A DNA stretch of 6,427 nucleotides from NCBI GenBank assembly GCA_035651635.1, contig DASRFK010000040.1, positions 1 to 6,427 on the forward strand, written 5' to 3'. Positions 1 to 5,167 of the stretch are shown here, one piece after another (within the stretch, counting starts at the first letter, position 1; each line of letters starts with the position of its first letter). Origin of the DNA: JANXQE01 sp035651635 (GTDB lineage Bacteria; Verrucomicrobiota; Verrucomicrobiia; Limisphaerales; UBA8199). The notes under the pieces were generated by a model. The model was not told where the DNA came from, ran no database searches, and worked only from the letters and a program-made list of their open reading frames with translations. The position numbers and the translations under genes were made by a program.

Positions 1-217
1 GCTCAATTCCTCGTTCACTGCCCTTGAGTCCGCGAAAAATATTTCCACCGCCAACGACCACCACCACTTGCACACCCAATTCCCGCACTTCCCGAATCTG
101 CCGGGCCATATCCTGGACCGCTTCGGCCGAGATGTTCACGCCGGTATCTCCTCCCAATGCCTCGCCGCTGAGTTTGAGCAGAATTCGGCCGTATTTCGGG
201 CGTGGCTTGTCTTTCAT
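1..217 (-). CDS. pyrH: UMP kinase PyrH, N-terminal part (runs off left edge)
   Basis: The reverse strand from the ATG at 217-215 reads 72 codons without a stop to the window edge. The protein begins MKDKPRPKYGRILLKLSGEA, and residues 15-21 (KLSGEAL) match the phosphate-binding start of bacterial UMP kinases. Residues 56-63 (GGGNIFRG) match the second nucleotide-binding loop of the amino-acid-kinase fold. The enzyme phosphorylates UMP to UDP with ATP in the cytoplasm, in pyrimidine nucleotide synthesis; family members are homohexamers, usually about 240 residues and commonly inhibited by UTP. About 70 percent of the gene is therefore outside the window. I see no Shine-Dalgarno sequence before the ATG. 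A promoter-like pair ends 28 bases upstream, so transcription probably starts here rather than reading through from tsf, the usual upstream neighbour. Identity is firm; promoter and start are inferred. Confidence 0.93.
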   Translation of the reverse strand, partial: MKDKPRPKYGRILLKLSGEALGGDTGVNISAEAVQDMARQIREVRELGVQVVVVVGGGNIFRGLKGSERGIE

Positions 218-245
218 GGCAACGTTGGTCGGCTACGCGGAAGGC

Positions 246-274
246 TTTGTACCAGTGACTTGTGGTTGCGTCAA
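246..274 (-). promoter_or_regulatory. candidate sigma-70-type promoter for pyrH
   Basis: On the minus strand TTGACG (274-269, 5 of 6 to the -35 consensus) is followed after exactly 17 bases by TACAAA (251-246, 4 of 6 to the -10 consensus). The -10 box ends 28 bases before the pyrH ATG, which would give a short leader of about 20 bases. The match is by eye only, with no transcription data. Confidence 0.5.
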
Positions 275-429
275 CAAAGAGAGCAAGCGCCGCAACCGCC
301 AACACAGGCAGACGCATTTGATTCTGGCGGTGGGGATGGCGCGCTGCGCCGTCCGCGCCGCGTTAAGCGGCGCAACGAATGAGCGATTGTGCACCCGCGT
401 TGGTTCTGTTCGGCTCGCTGTACGGGCGG

Positions 430-450
430 TGACATCGCAGCGCGATGTCA
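430..450. promoter_or_regulatory. perfect inverted repeat, possible operator
   Basis: TGACATCGC (430-438) and its exact reverse complement GCGATGTCA (442-450) are separated by three bases. The repeat lies 23 bases upstream of the -35-like box of the hydrolase gene and between the two divergent promoters. That is a plausible site for a dimeric regulator, though it could also form a small RNA hairpin if transcribed. Function is inferred from symmetry and position only. Confidence 0.4.
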
Positions 451-473
451 TCTACCTCGGCAGAACGTGCGGC

Positions 474-502
474 TTGACGACGTCCCGGCGAACTTCAACA
501 AT
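474..502 (+). promoter_or_regulatory. candidate promoter for the SGNH hydrolase, possibly near-leaderless
   Basis: TTGACG (474-479) is followed after 17 bases by AACAAT (497-502, 4 of 6 to TATAAT). The ATG at 516 lies only 13 bases after the -10-like box, so a start about 7 bases downstream would leave a leader of under 10 bases. This agrees with the absence of a Shine-Dalgarno sequence before that ATG. The -35 box and spacing are the same as in the candidate pyrH promoter on the other strand. Confidence 0.4.
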
Positions 503-515
503 CCGGCCCCTACTT

Positions 516-1862
516 ATGCGTTCACAGTTCATTGCTCTCGTTGCCCTGTTTACCTGCACCTTTGCCCTGGCTCAATCGTATGAGTCCAAACCGCGTGACC
601 CTGCTTTCGAAAATTTTAAACTCCTCAAAGCGCCCAAGAATTCCGGTTTGATGCTGCGCCAGGGTGACCGGCTCGCCATCTGCGGCGATTCCATTACCGA
701 GCAGAAGATGTATTCACGAATCATGGAGGATTACCTGACCATGTGCGTGCCTGAGCTGGCGGTGACGGTTCGGCAATTCGGCTGGAGCGGCGAGCGGGTG
801 CCGGGTTTCCTCGGCCGCATGACCAATGATTGCCTGCGGTTCAGCCCGACCGTGGCCACCACGTGTTACGGCATGAACGACCACGAGTACCGTCCTTACG
901 AAGCGCGGATTGGCCAGACCTACCGCGACACTTCCCGGGCGATGGTTGAGGCTTTCAAGGCGCATGACGTGCGCGTCGTTCTGGGCTCCCCCGGCTGTGT
1001 CGGCAAAATCCCCTTTTGGGTGAAGAGCGCCAGCGGCACCGTCGAGGATTTGAATTTGAACCTCTGCACCTTGCGCAATATCGACATTGAACTCGCACAA
1101 ACGGAGCATGTCGCCTTCGCCGACATTTTCTGGCCCATGCTTCAGGCTGGAGTCACCGCCCGCAAAGAATGGGGCACCAACTATGCCATCGCCGGCAAAG
1201 ACGGTGTGCACCCGGCCTGGGCCGGGCACGCCATCATGGCGTACGCTTTTCTCAAAGCGCTCGGGTTGGACGGCGATCTGGGACAATTCGAGGTCGATTT
1301 GAAACGGGGTACGATGAAGACCTCGCGCGGGCACGAACTCATCTCTGCTCGGGACCGCCAATTCGAAATCAAAAGCTCGCGTTATCCCTTTTGCGCCTGC
1401 GTCGCTGAAACGGATCCCGGTGATTCCTACCCTTCCTGTGCCAAGGACAACCCCACCAGCGACAATAGCATTCGCTCAGCTCTGACGCTGATCCCCTTCA
1501 ATCAGCAACTCAACCGCCTGATGCTCGTCGCCAAGCACGGCAACTCCCGCACGTATCTGGTGACCTGGGGCGCCCAGCAAAAGACCTTTACCGCCCGACA
1601 ACTCGCGCGCGGCATAAACCTGGCAGAGGAATTTCCGCTCAATCCGTTCAGCGCGGCCTTTGGGAAAGTCGACGCCGCGGTGGCCGCCAAACAGGCGTAC
1701 GAAACCAGGCAGATTAAAGAAAGCTTCCGCAGCCCGGAAGCGAAGACGGACATGGAAGGCGTGGCCACCCGCACCGAACGCGACCGCGAGCCATTAGCCC
1801 AAGCGATTCGCGCCGCCTTTGTGCCAGTCACTCATACGTTGAAGATCGAGCCGGAGAAATAA
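516..1862 (+). CDS. secreted SGNH/GDSL-type hydrolase with C-terminal extension
   Basis: A 448-residue exported esterase-like protein. Residues 1-20 form a typical Sec signal peptide (MRSQFIALVALFTCTFALAQ) with an Ala-Leu-Ala site near residue 19. All four SGNH blocks are visible: GDSIT with nucleophile Ser59; a glycine block near 89-92 (GWSG); GMND at 119-122 with the oxyanion-hole Asn121; and DGVH at 229-232, giving Asp229 and His232 of the catalytic triad. Family members hydrolyse ester bonds, often acetyl groups on carbohydrates; the substrate here is unknown. Roughly residues 260-448 lie beyond the SGNH fold and have no domain I recognise. They include cysteines 293, 295 and 308, which could form disulfides in the periplasm. 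The frame is open upstream to position 24, but I chose the ATG at 516 because the signal peptide starts there. No Shine-Dalgarno is visible. It has no same-strand partner nearby and is probably monocistronic. Confidence 0.86.
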   Translation: MRSQFIALVALFTCTFALAQSYESKPRDPAFENFKLLKAPKNSGLMLRQGDRLAICGDSITEQKMYSRIMEDYLTMCVPELAVTVRQFGWSGERVPGFLGRMTNDCLRFSPTVATTCYGMNDHEYRPYEARIGQTYRDTSRAMVEAFKAHDVRVVLGSPGCVGKIPFWVKSASGTVEDLNLNLCTLRNIDIELAQTEHVAFADIFWPMLQAGVTARKEWGTNYAIAGKDGVHPAWAGHAIMAYAFLKALGLDGDLGQFEVDLKRGTMKTSRGHELISARDRQFEIKSSRYPFCACVAETDPGDSYPSCAKDNPTSDNSIRSALTLIPFNQQLNRLMLVAKHGNSRTYLVTWGAQQKTFTARQLARGINLAEEFPLNPFSAAFGKVDAAVAAKQAYETRQIKESFRSPEAKTDMEGVATRTERDREPLAQAIRAAFVPVTHTLKIEPEK

Positions 1863-1870
1863 ACCACGAC

Positions 1871-1920
1871 GACGCCAAGGGCGTCCATCATACCAGCCTG
1901 GGGCGCTGGCTAGCCCCAGG
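1871..1920 (+). repeat. bi-hairpin intergenic repeat, copy 1
   Basis: The first hairpin is GACGCC-AAG-GGCGTC (1871-1885). An 11-base linker CATCATACCAG (1886-1896) follows, then a second hairpin with arms CCTGGGGC (1897-1904) and GCCCCAGG (1913-1920) around an 8-base loop. All stems are perfect. The element begins 9 bases after the hydrolase stop, so its RNA form could protect or end that transcript, although no U-tract follows. It is the counterpart of the inverted copy at 2052-2096. Confidence 0.75.
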
Positions 1921-1947
1921 ACGCACCGCCAAAGTGTCATCCGGCAA

Positions 1948-1960
1948 GCGCCAAAGGCGC
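1948..1960. repeat. short hairpin between repeat copies
   Basis: GCGCC-AAA-GGCGC, a perfect 5-bp stem. Its small GCC-AA-GGC core resembles the first hairpin of the bi-hairpin elements, so it may be a partial or related unit. There is no recognisable linker or second hairpin beside it. Confidence 0.45.
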
Positions 1961-2010
1961 GGGCACGGAGTCAATTCCTGTCCTGGAGCACTGTTAACCG
2001 GGGTCATGAG

Positions 2011-2027
2011 GCGGGCCGTTGGCCCGC
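2011..2027. repeat. GC-rich hairpin
   Basis: GCGGGCC (2011-2017), loop GTT, then GGCCCGC (2021-2027): a perfect 7-bp stem. The same arm sequence occurs in the hairpin at 6367-6385 with loop AGA, which suggests a shared repeat family rather than a gene-specific structure. Confidence 0.55.
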
Positions 2028-2051
2028 TTGGATACAAGGTCTGCCGATTGT

Positions 2052-2096
2052 CCCAGGCCTGCGGCCTGGGCTGGTATGAATAACGCCTTTGGCGTT
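2052..2096 (-). repeat. bi-hairpin intergenic repeat, copy 2 (inverted)
   Basis: Read on the minus strand, this is AACGCC-AAA-GGCGTT (2096-2082), the linker ATTCATACCAG (2081-2071), then CCCAGGCC-GCA-GGCCTGGG (2070-2052). The order, the 11-base linker length and 9 of 11 linker bases match copy 1, including the shared 8-mer CATACCAG. The two copies lie in opposite orientation 131 bases apart. Stem differences between copies keep base pairing, which points to selection on structure or to amplification of a structured element. Confidence 0.75.
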
Positions 2097-2107
2097 GGGC
2101 CGTTGCT

Positions 2108-2124
2108 GCGGGCAGAATGCCCGC
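2108..2124. repeat. GC-rich hairpin with five-base loop
   Basis: GCGGGC (2108-2113), loop AGAAT, GCCCGC (2119-2124): a perfect 6-bp stem. An ATG in its loop (2117) could extend the downstream MBL hydrolase frame, but that would translate repeat DNA and is not the preferred start. Confidence 0.5.
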
Positions 2125-2193
2125 GCACCGGCGCCAGTTGGCCGTCTGCTACCCGTGCCCGAAAAAACGTTGCCGCTGTTGGCGGCTGTCATT

Positions 2194-2197
2194 AAGG
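2194..2197 (+). promoter_or_regulatory. Shine-Dalgarno site deciding the GTG start of the MBL hydrolase
   Basis: AAGG lies six bases before the GTG at 2204. This spacing, and the way the protein then starts directly with the first beta strand of the fold, favour GTG 2204 over the ATG at 2117. Confidence 0.55.
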
Positions 2198-2203
2198 TTG
2201 GCC

Positions 2204-3082
2204 GTGCCTGTTTGTCTGACGATTCTTGGCAGCGGTTCGGCTGGAAATTGCGCGTACCTGGAGACTTCCCAGGCTCGAATCCTTGTTGATGCCGGGTTCA
2301 GCTTGCGCCAGATCCGCAAACGCCTGGCTACCATCGGGCGCACCCCGGAAAACCTCACTGCGATCCTGGTCACCCACGAACATTCCGATCACGTTCAGGG
2401 CCTGGCGCAGCTTGGCCAAAAGCTCCGTATTCCGATTTATTGCAACCGTCCGACGCAGGACGCGCTGCACTACCAGTTGAAATGCCGCCTGGATTACCGG
2501 CTGTTTGCGACCGGCTCAAGCTTCGAGATCGAGGACCTCATCGTGGAAACGTTCAGCATCCCTCACGATGCGCAGGACCCGGTCGGTTTCCTCCTGCGCA
2601 CGACCGAGGGAAACATCGGGTTCTTAACCGACCTTGGGCATGCCACCAAGCTGGCGTTGGAACGTGTGCGTCGGGCCAACATTCTGATTCTGGAATCCAA
2701 TCACGACATAAAAATGCTCCAGGACTGCCCGCATCGGCCCTGGAGCCTAAAGCAACGGATTCTCAGCCGCCATGGGCATCTGTCCAACGAAGCCGCCGCC
2801 GATGCCGCCGAACAGATTATCTCGAGCGAGTTGCAGCAATTGTTTCTGGGGCACCTGAGCGGGGAATGTAATCGGCCTGAACTGGCCTTCGAAGTGATGA
2901 ATCAACGCCTGCAAAGGATTGGTGCGCATCACGTGCGCCTGGAATTGACGTCTCAATCTGCCCCCTGCCCGACTCTAAACTTGTGCCGGTCTGAGACGCT
3001 GCCGGCTTCGCCGCTTGAGCCGCCGGTTTTGCAGGAGCGGTTCAGGACCACTGGCACGCCTGTCCAGCTTCCCTTGTGCTGA
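2204..3082 (+). CDS. MBL-fold metallohydrolase, WalJ/YycJ-like
   Basis: A 292-residue cytoplasmic metallo-beta-lactamase-fold protein, read from the GTG at 2204 (start MPVCLTILGSGSAGN). Residues 57-63 (THEHSDH) are the metal-binding HxHxDH motif, and His121 (SIPHDA), Asp143 (TDLGH) and His217 (GHLS) fit the remaining ligands. The stretch RPWSLKQRILSRHGHLSNEA (178-197), LESNHD (163-168) and GSGSAGN (9-15) are hallmarks of the WalJ/YycJ branch. In Firmicutes yycJ lies with the WalK/WalR genes; elsewhere the role is poorly defined and a nuclease-like activity has been proposed. No two-component genes are present here. It overlaps repeats if started at 2117, which I reject. The last 40 or so residues go beyond the usual family end and look unstructured and proline-rich. 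It is followed after 11 bases by an RNA methyltransferase gene, probably co-transcribed. Confidence 0.87.
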   Translation: MPVCLTILGSGSAGNCAYLETSQARILVDAGFSLRQIRKRLATIGRTPENLTAILVTHEHSDHVQGLAQLGQKLRIPIYCNRPTQDALHYQLKCRLDYRLFATGSSFEIEDLIVETFSIPHDAQDPVGFLLRTTEGNIGFLTDLGHATKLALERVRRANILILESNHDIKMLQDCPHRPWSLKQRILSRHGHLSNEAAADAAEQIISSELQQLFLGHLSGECNRPELAFEVMNQRLQRIGAHHVRLELTSQSAPCPTLNLCRSETLPASPLEPPVLQERFRTTGTPVQLPLC

Positions 3083-3093
3083 ACTGAACCGGA

Positions 3094-3906
3094 ATGTTCA
3101 CGGTTCAGAGAATTGATTCGTTCGACATCCCCGACCTGCAACCGTATCGCACGATGCGGCGTCAGAGCGAACACCGCCAGCAGGGAATCTTTGTCGCCGA
3201 AGGCGAAAAAGTCGTGCGCCGCTTGCTGCAGAGCCGGTTTGCCGTCGTGTCAGTGCTGCTGCCGGACAAGTGGCTAACTGAACTGACGCCTCTTCTGGAA
3301 CGCCGCCCCGAGCAGGTGCGAGTGTACGTCGCTGACAAGTCGTTGTTGGAGACCCTCACCGGGTTTTCGATGTACCAAGGCTTGTTGGCCATCGGAAAAG
3401 TACCGCTTCAGCCTTCCCTTCAGGAAATCTTTGCCGCCGCGGCCAAGCCGCGTTTGTTGGTGGCGTTGGACGGTCTTTCCAGCGCCGAGAACGTTGGTGC
3501 GCTTGTGCGCAACTGCGCCGCCTTCAATGTGCACGCTCTCCTCACGGGCGCGACTTCCACCAGCCCGTTTCTTCGGCGGGCAGTGCGCAGTTCCATGGGC
3601 GCAATCTTCCACTTGCCGATTATTGAAGTGACCGATCTGGCAGCCACTCTGGTCTCGCTCCGGGGACAGGGAATCCGATGCGTCGCCGCCCATCCACACG
3701 TCGCCGGGCATACTGTATGTAAGGCGGATCTGCGCTCCGACTCCTGTATTGTATTTGGCAGCGAAGGTTACGGATTATCCCCAGCCGTCCTGTCCGTGTG
3801 CGATGAAGCTGCCGCCATCCCCATGCCTCAGACCATTGATTCCCTGAACGTCAGCAGCGCCGCCGTTGTCTTCCTATACGAGGCCAGCCGGCAGAGATCG
3901 GCATAG
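3094..3906 (+). CDS. SpoU/TrmH-family RNA 2'-O-methyltransferase
   Basis: A 270-residue protein of the SPOUT class, which transfers methyl from S-adenosylmethionine to ribose 2'-OH of tRNA or rRNA. An N-terminal substrate-binding region is visible (GIFVAEGEKVVRRLL, 31-45, the usual 'F-x-x-EG-x-x-x-V' signature). The catalytic SpoU domain follows: motif 1 SAENVGALVRNCAAF (130-144) with Asn133 and Arg139; motif 2 IVFGSEGYGLS (219-229) with Glu224; and motif 3 IPMPQTIDSLNVSSA (242-256) with Asn252. These form the trefoil knot that binds the cofactor. The length fits the family. Which nucleotide is modified cannot be told from sequence; an rRNA guanosine (RlmB-like) or a tRNA site are both possible. 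The ATG at 3094 follows the MBL hydrolase stop by 11 bases with only a weak ribosome site, which suggests coupling to the upstream gene. Confidence 0.9.
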   Translation: MFTVQRIDSFDIPDLQPYRTMRRQSEHRQQGIFVAEGEKVVRRLLQSRFAVVSVLLPDKWLTELTPLLERRPEQVRVYVADKSLLETLTGFSMYQGLLAIGKVPLQPSLQEIFAAAAKPRLLVALDGLSSAENVGALVRNCAAFNVHALLTGATSTSPFLRRAVRSSMGAIFHLPIIEVTDLAATLVSLRGQGIRCVAAHPHVAGHTVCKADLRSDSCIVFGSEGYGLSPAVLSVCDEAAAIPMPQTIDSLNVSSAAVVFLYEASRQRSA

Positions 3907-3960
3907 CGGCCTTCGCCCGAGACCAAGTCCGGCGCGTGACACGATCTTCCGCAGTTTCAA

Positions 3961-4058
3961 GTTACAGGTTGCAGGTTGCAGGTTGCAGGTTACAGGTTAC
4001 AGGTTACAGGTTACAGGTTACAGGTTACAGGTTGCAGGTTACAGGTTGCAGGTTGCGG
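3961..4058. repeat. heptanucleotide tandem array, 14 units of GTT(A/G)CAG
   Basis: Fourteen uninterrupted 7-base units. Units 1-13 are GTTACAG or GTTGCAG, and unit 14 is the degenerate GTTGCGG. The only variable position is base 4, in the order A G G G A A A A A A G A G G. No unit has a length change. This fits slippage of a short tandem repeat with homogenised A and G variants. The array begins 54 bases past the methyltransferase stop, in a convergent gap. Similar short tandem arrays are known in several bacterial groups; no function is established here. Confidence 0.95.
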
Positions 4059-4146
4059 TCTGTAGAAAGCATTCTAGCCGACCATTTGGAGGAGGCATCG
4101 GGAGAACTTTATTACTTGCCCACTTGGGAAACTGCGCCGCCCTGGA

Positions 4147-4209
4147 TTGCCCCAACGGGGCAACCGAATATAACCCGGGGCTGAGGCCGCTTCGGCCGAT
4201 GCCCTGGGT
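4147..4209 (+). repeat. bi-hairpin intergenic repeat, copy 3 (diverged)
   Basis: The first hairpin is TTGCCCC-AAC-GGGGCAA (4147-4163). A 9-base AT-rich linker CCGAATATA follows, then a second long hairpin with outer arms ACCCGGGGC (4173-4181) and GCCCTGGGT (4201-4209, one G-U pair) and a nested GGCCG-CTT-CGGCC (4185-4197). Sequence differs from copies 1 and 2, but the plan is the same: a short stem with an AA-type loop, an AT-rich linker, and a longer stem with CCTGGG/CCCGGG-like arms. Between convergent genes it could also act as a two-way transcript end, which is inference. Confidence 0.65.
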
Positions 4210-4333
4210 AACGCAACCAAACTGACCTGAGCGCCCTGAATGTGCGCCAGGAGCGAGTTTCCATGGCGTACTGACTCGATCGTGTGGGGACAGCAAAGTT
4301 ACGCGAAGGGAAGTTGCTGGATTGGTTGCCGTG

Positions 4334-4720
4334 TCATGTATCCTTTAATGACCTGACAAATGCGATTAGCGCCTGCACGTCCGTGTTGGTGAGTTTCTCG
4401 CCAAATTTTGGCATCTCTCCTTTGATGCCGTTTTTGATCAGGGAGGAAATACGCGCATCAGATTTGGCTACTCCATGCAGGTCCGGCCCCTCGTCGCCGC
4501 GCGCATCGCTGCCGTGGCAGTGAGCGCAATTCATCAGGAACAACCGATAGCCCTGGTACGCCTGCGTGCCAGGGGGTGGAGCTACTGAGCTCGCCGTTGC
4601 TGGAGATTCAGCGGCTTGCCTTAGCCGGATGATTTCGCCCGCGGCGAAAGCCATGCCGATGGCTGCCAAGCCGGAAACGGTTGCCAGGATGATTCCTTTT
4701 CGTTCAAGAGATAGTTTCAC
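4334..4720 (-). CDS. membrane-anchored monohaem cytochrome c
   Basis: A 128-residue class I cytochrome c. Residues 10-30 form one hydrophobic segment (signal anchor), followed by a flexible Ala/Pro-rich linker (about 36-52) and a small haem domain. The haem-attachment motif is CAHCH (65-69), with His69 as proximal ligand, and Met103 in GEMPKFG is the likely distal ligand. The C-terminal helix LTNTDVQALIAFVRSL (110-125) is typical. It should carry electrons on the periplasmic face of the inner membrane; its donor and acceptor are unknown. I chose the GTG at 4720 because a strong GAGGAGG site lies five bases before it. A TTG at 4741 in the same frame is possible but would overlap the upstream gene and hide that site. 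Last gene of a three-gene operon, 10 bases after the DUF2231-like gene. Confidence 0.9.
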   Translation of the reverse strand: MKLSLERKGIILATVSGLAAIGMAFAAGEIIRLRQAAESPATASSVAPPPGTQAYQGYRLFLMNCAHCHGSDARGDEGPDLHGVAKSDARISSLIKNGIKGEMPKFGEKLTNTDVQALIAFVRSLKDT

Positions 4721-4725
4721 GCCAG

Positions 4726-4732
4726 CCTCCTC
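4726..4732 (-). promoter_or_regulatory. strong Shine-Dalgarno overlapping the upstream stop codon
   Basis: GAGGAGG (4732-4726) shares two bases with the TGA stop of the DUF2231-like gene (4733-4731) and sits five bases before the cytochrome GTG. The overlap suggests translational coupling and makes the GTG start the best choice. It is the only strong ribosome site seen in the window. Confidence 0.7.
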
Positions 4733-5153
4733 ATCTCCCAATGAGCATTTCGCCGCCCCAATAACCTGCGGACATCATCGCCGCGAGCGTGACCGAAGCG
4801 AGCGCGAGGTAACATCCCCGCGCTCGCCGCGATGCGCGTTCGCGTGTGACCAACCGCCAGGCTGCCAACCCAATCAACAGGCCGAATGCCGGCCAGATGA
4901 AATAATGATGGAGCGCCAGCATGCCTGTTCCTAAAAGGACTCCTTTGCTCAAGGCGATCCCCGAAATCACCGCCGCCGGCGACGCGGCAGCGGCAACGAG
5001 CAACGAATAGAATCCAAAGGCGCGGAACTCGTGTCGCCGCAGCCCTTCACGCCACCAGAATCCGGCATGGTCAAAAAGAACCGACACTAGCAGCAACGCG
5101 ATCGGAACGTGCGTCGCTCCGCCATGCATACGCGCCCAAAAGACCTGGTTCAT
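4731..5153 (-). CDS. DUF2231-like four-helix membrane protein
   Basis: A 140-residue polytopic protein with four likely transmembrane helices (about 14-30, 46-68, 83-103 and 113-133). The start, HGGATHVPIALLLVSVLFD (10-28), resembles the His-rich opening of DUF2231 proteins, and the end GYWGGEMLIG (130-139) resembles their GG-containing close. His10, His15, His29, His81 and His82 lie in or near helix ends and could bind haem or metal. Haem binding is only a suggestion, prompted by the cytochrome c gene next door. The biochemical role of the family is not established as far as I know. The ATG at 5153 follows the phosphoesterase stop by 14 bases with a weak AGGT ribosome site. Met9 is an alternative start that would leave the helices intact. 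Confidence 0.78.
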   Translation of the reverse strand: MNQVFWARMHGGATHVPIALLLVSVLFDHAGFWWREGLRRHEFRAFGFYSLLVAAAASPAAVISGIALSKGVLLGTGMLALHHYFIWPAFGLLIGLAAWRLVTRERASRRARGCYLALASVTLAAMMSAGYWGGEMLIGR

Positions 5154-5167
5154 AAGCGACCTGGATT

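Larger units (their letters stand above)
218..515. other. divergent intergenic region between pyrH and the SGNH hydrolase
   Basis: About 300 bases between two outward-facing genes. It contains one promoter-like pair for each direction and a perfect short palindrome, each listed separately. Open frames cross it on both strands, including a minus-strand frame beginning at 317 whose first residues look like a signal peptide. They run out of frame through pyrH or only extend the hydrolase upstream of its signal peptide, and show no recognisable protein. I treat the region as regulatory, not coding. Confidence 0.6.
1863..2203. other. intergenic region packed with hairpin repeats
   Basis: A 341-base gap between the hydrolase stop and the GTG start of the MBL hydrolase. 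It holds at least seven perfect-stem hairpins: the two of each bi-hairpin element at 1871-1920 and 2052-2096, plus 1948-1960, 2011-2027 and 2108-2124. I see no convincing promoter for the downstream pair and no classical T-run terminator. Weak open frames cross the region (for example minus-strand 2192-2004), but they translate the repeats themselves. Confidence 0.65.
3907..4333. other. convergent intergenic region with tandem and hairpin repeats
   Basis: A 427-base gap between the 3' ends of the methyltransferase and the cytochrome c operon. It carries the heptanucleotide array (3961-4058) and bi-hairpin copy 3 (4147-4209), both listed. In the remainder (3907-3960, 4059-4146, 4210-4333) I see no gene and no hairpin with a T-run. 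A loose inverted pair CAGCAA/TTGCTG (4291-4296, 4314-4319) is too weak to call. Open frames through the array give monotonous repeats such as LQVTGYR and are not genes. Confidence 0.65.

Noticed and set aside
15..317. Minus-strand open frame starting at 317 with a signal-peptide-like N terminus
   Set aside because: After about 33 codons it runs through pyrH in another frame, giving low-complexity Arg/Gly-rich sequence. The pyrH frame has clear UMP kinase motifs.
24..515. Upstream extension of the hydrolase frame, with an ATG at 24
   Set aside because: The extension covers pyrH antisense and the regulatory gap, has no recognisable domain, and would bury the clear signal peptide that starts at 516.
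714..1361. 215-codon minus-strand open frame opposite the SGNH hydrolase
   Set aside because: It is an antisense shadow of a GC-rich gene. I recognise no domain in it, whereas the plus frame has all catalytic blocks.
2004..2192. Minus-strand 62-codon open frame between hydrolase and MBL gene
   Set aside because: It simply translates the hairpin repeats, including the inverted bi-hairpin copy, and has no ribosome site or domain.
2170..2198. TTGCCG-17-TAAGGT considered as a promoter for the MBL hydrolase gene
   Set aside because: The -10 match is only 3 of 6 and coincides with the Shine-Dalgarno site six bases before the start codon, too close to work for that start.
2117..2203. ATG start at 2117 for the MBL hydrolase
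   Set aside because: The added 29 residues come from repeat DNA and are Cys/Arg-rich and unlike the family. The GTG at 2204 has an AAGG site and starts directly at the fold.
3961..4058. Tandem array considered as a CRISPR array
   Set aside because: Units are 7 bases with no spacers, and no cas genes are present.
3866..4225. Plus-strand open frames through the heptanucleotide array
   Set aside because: The products are repeats of LQVTGYR-type heptapeptides produced by a 7-base tandem unit, with no coding signature outside it.
4291..4319. CAGCAA/TTGCTG inverted pair considered as a terminator of the cytochrome operon
   Set aside because: The 6-bp arms are separated by a 17-base loop and there is no T-run, so the stem would be weak.
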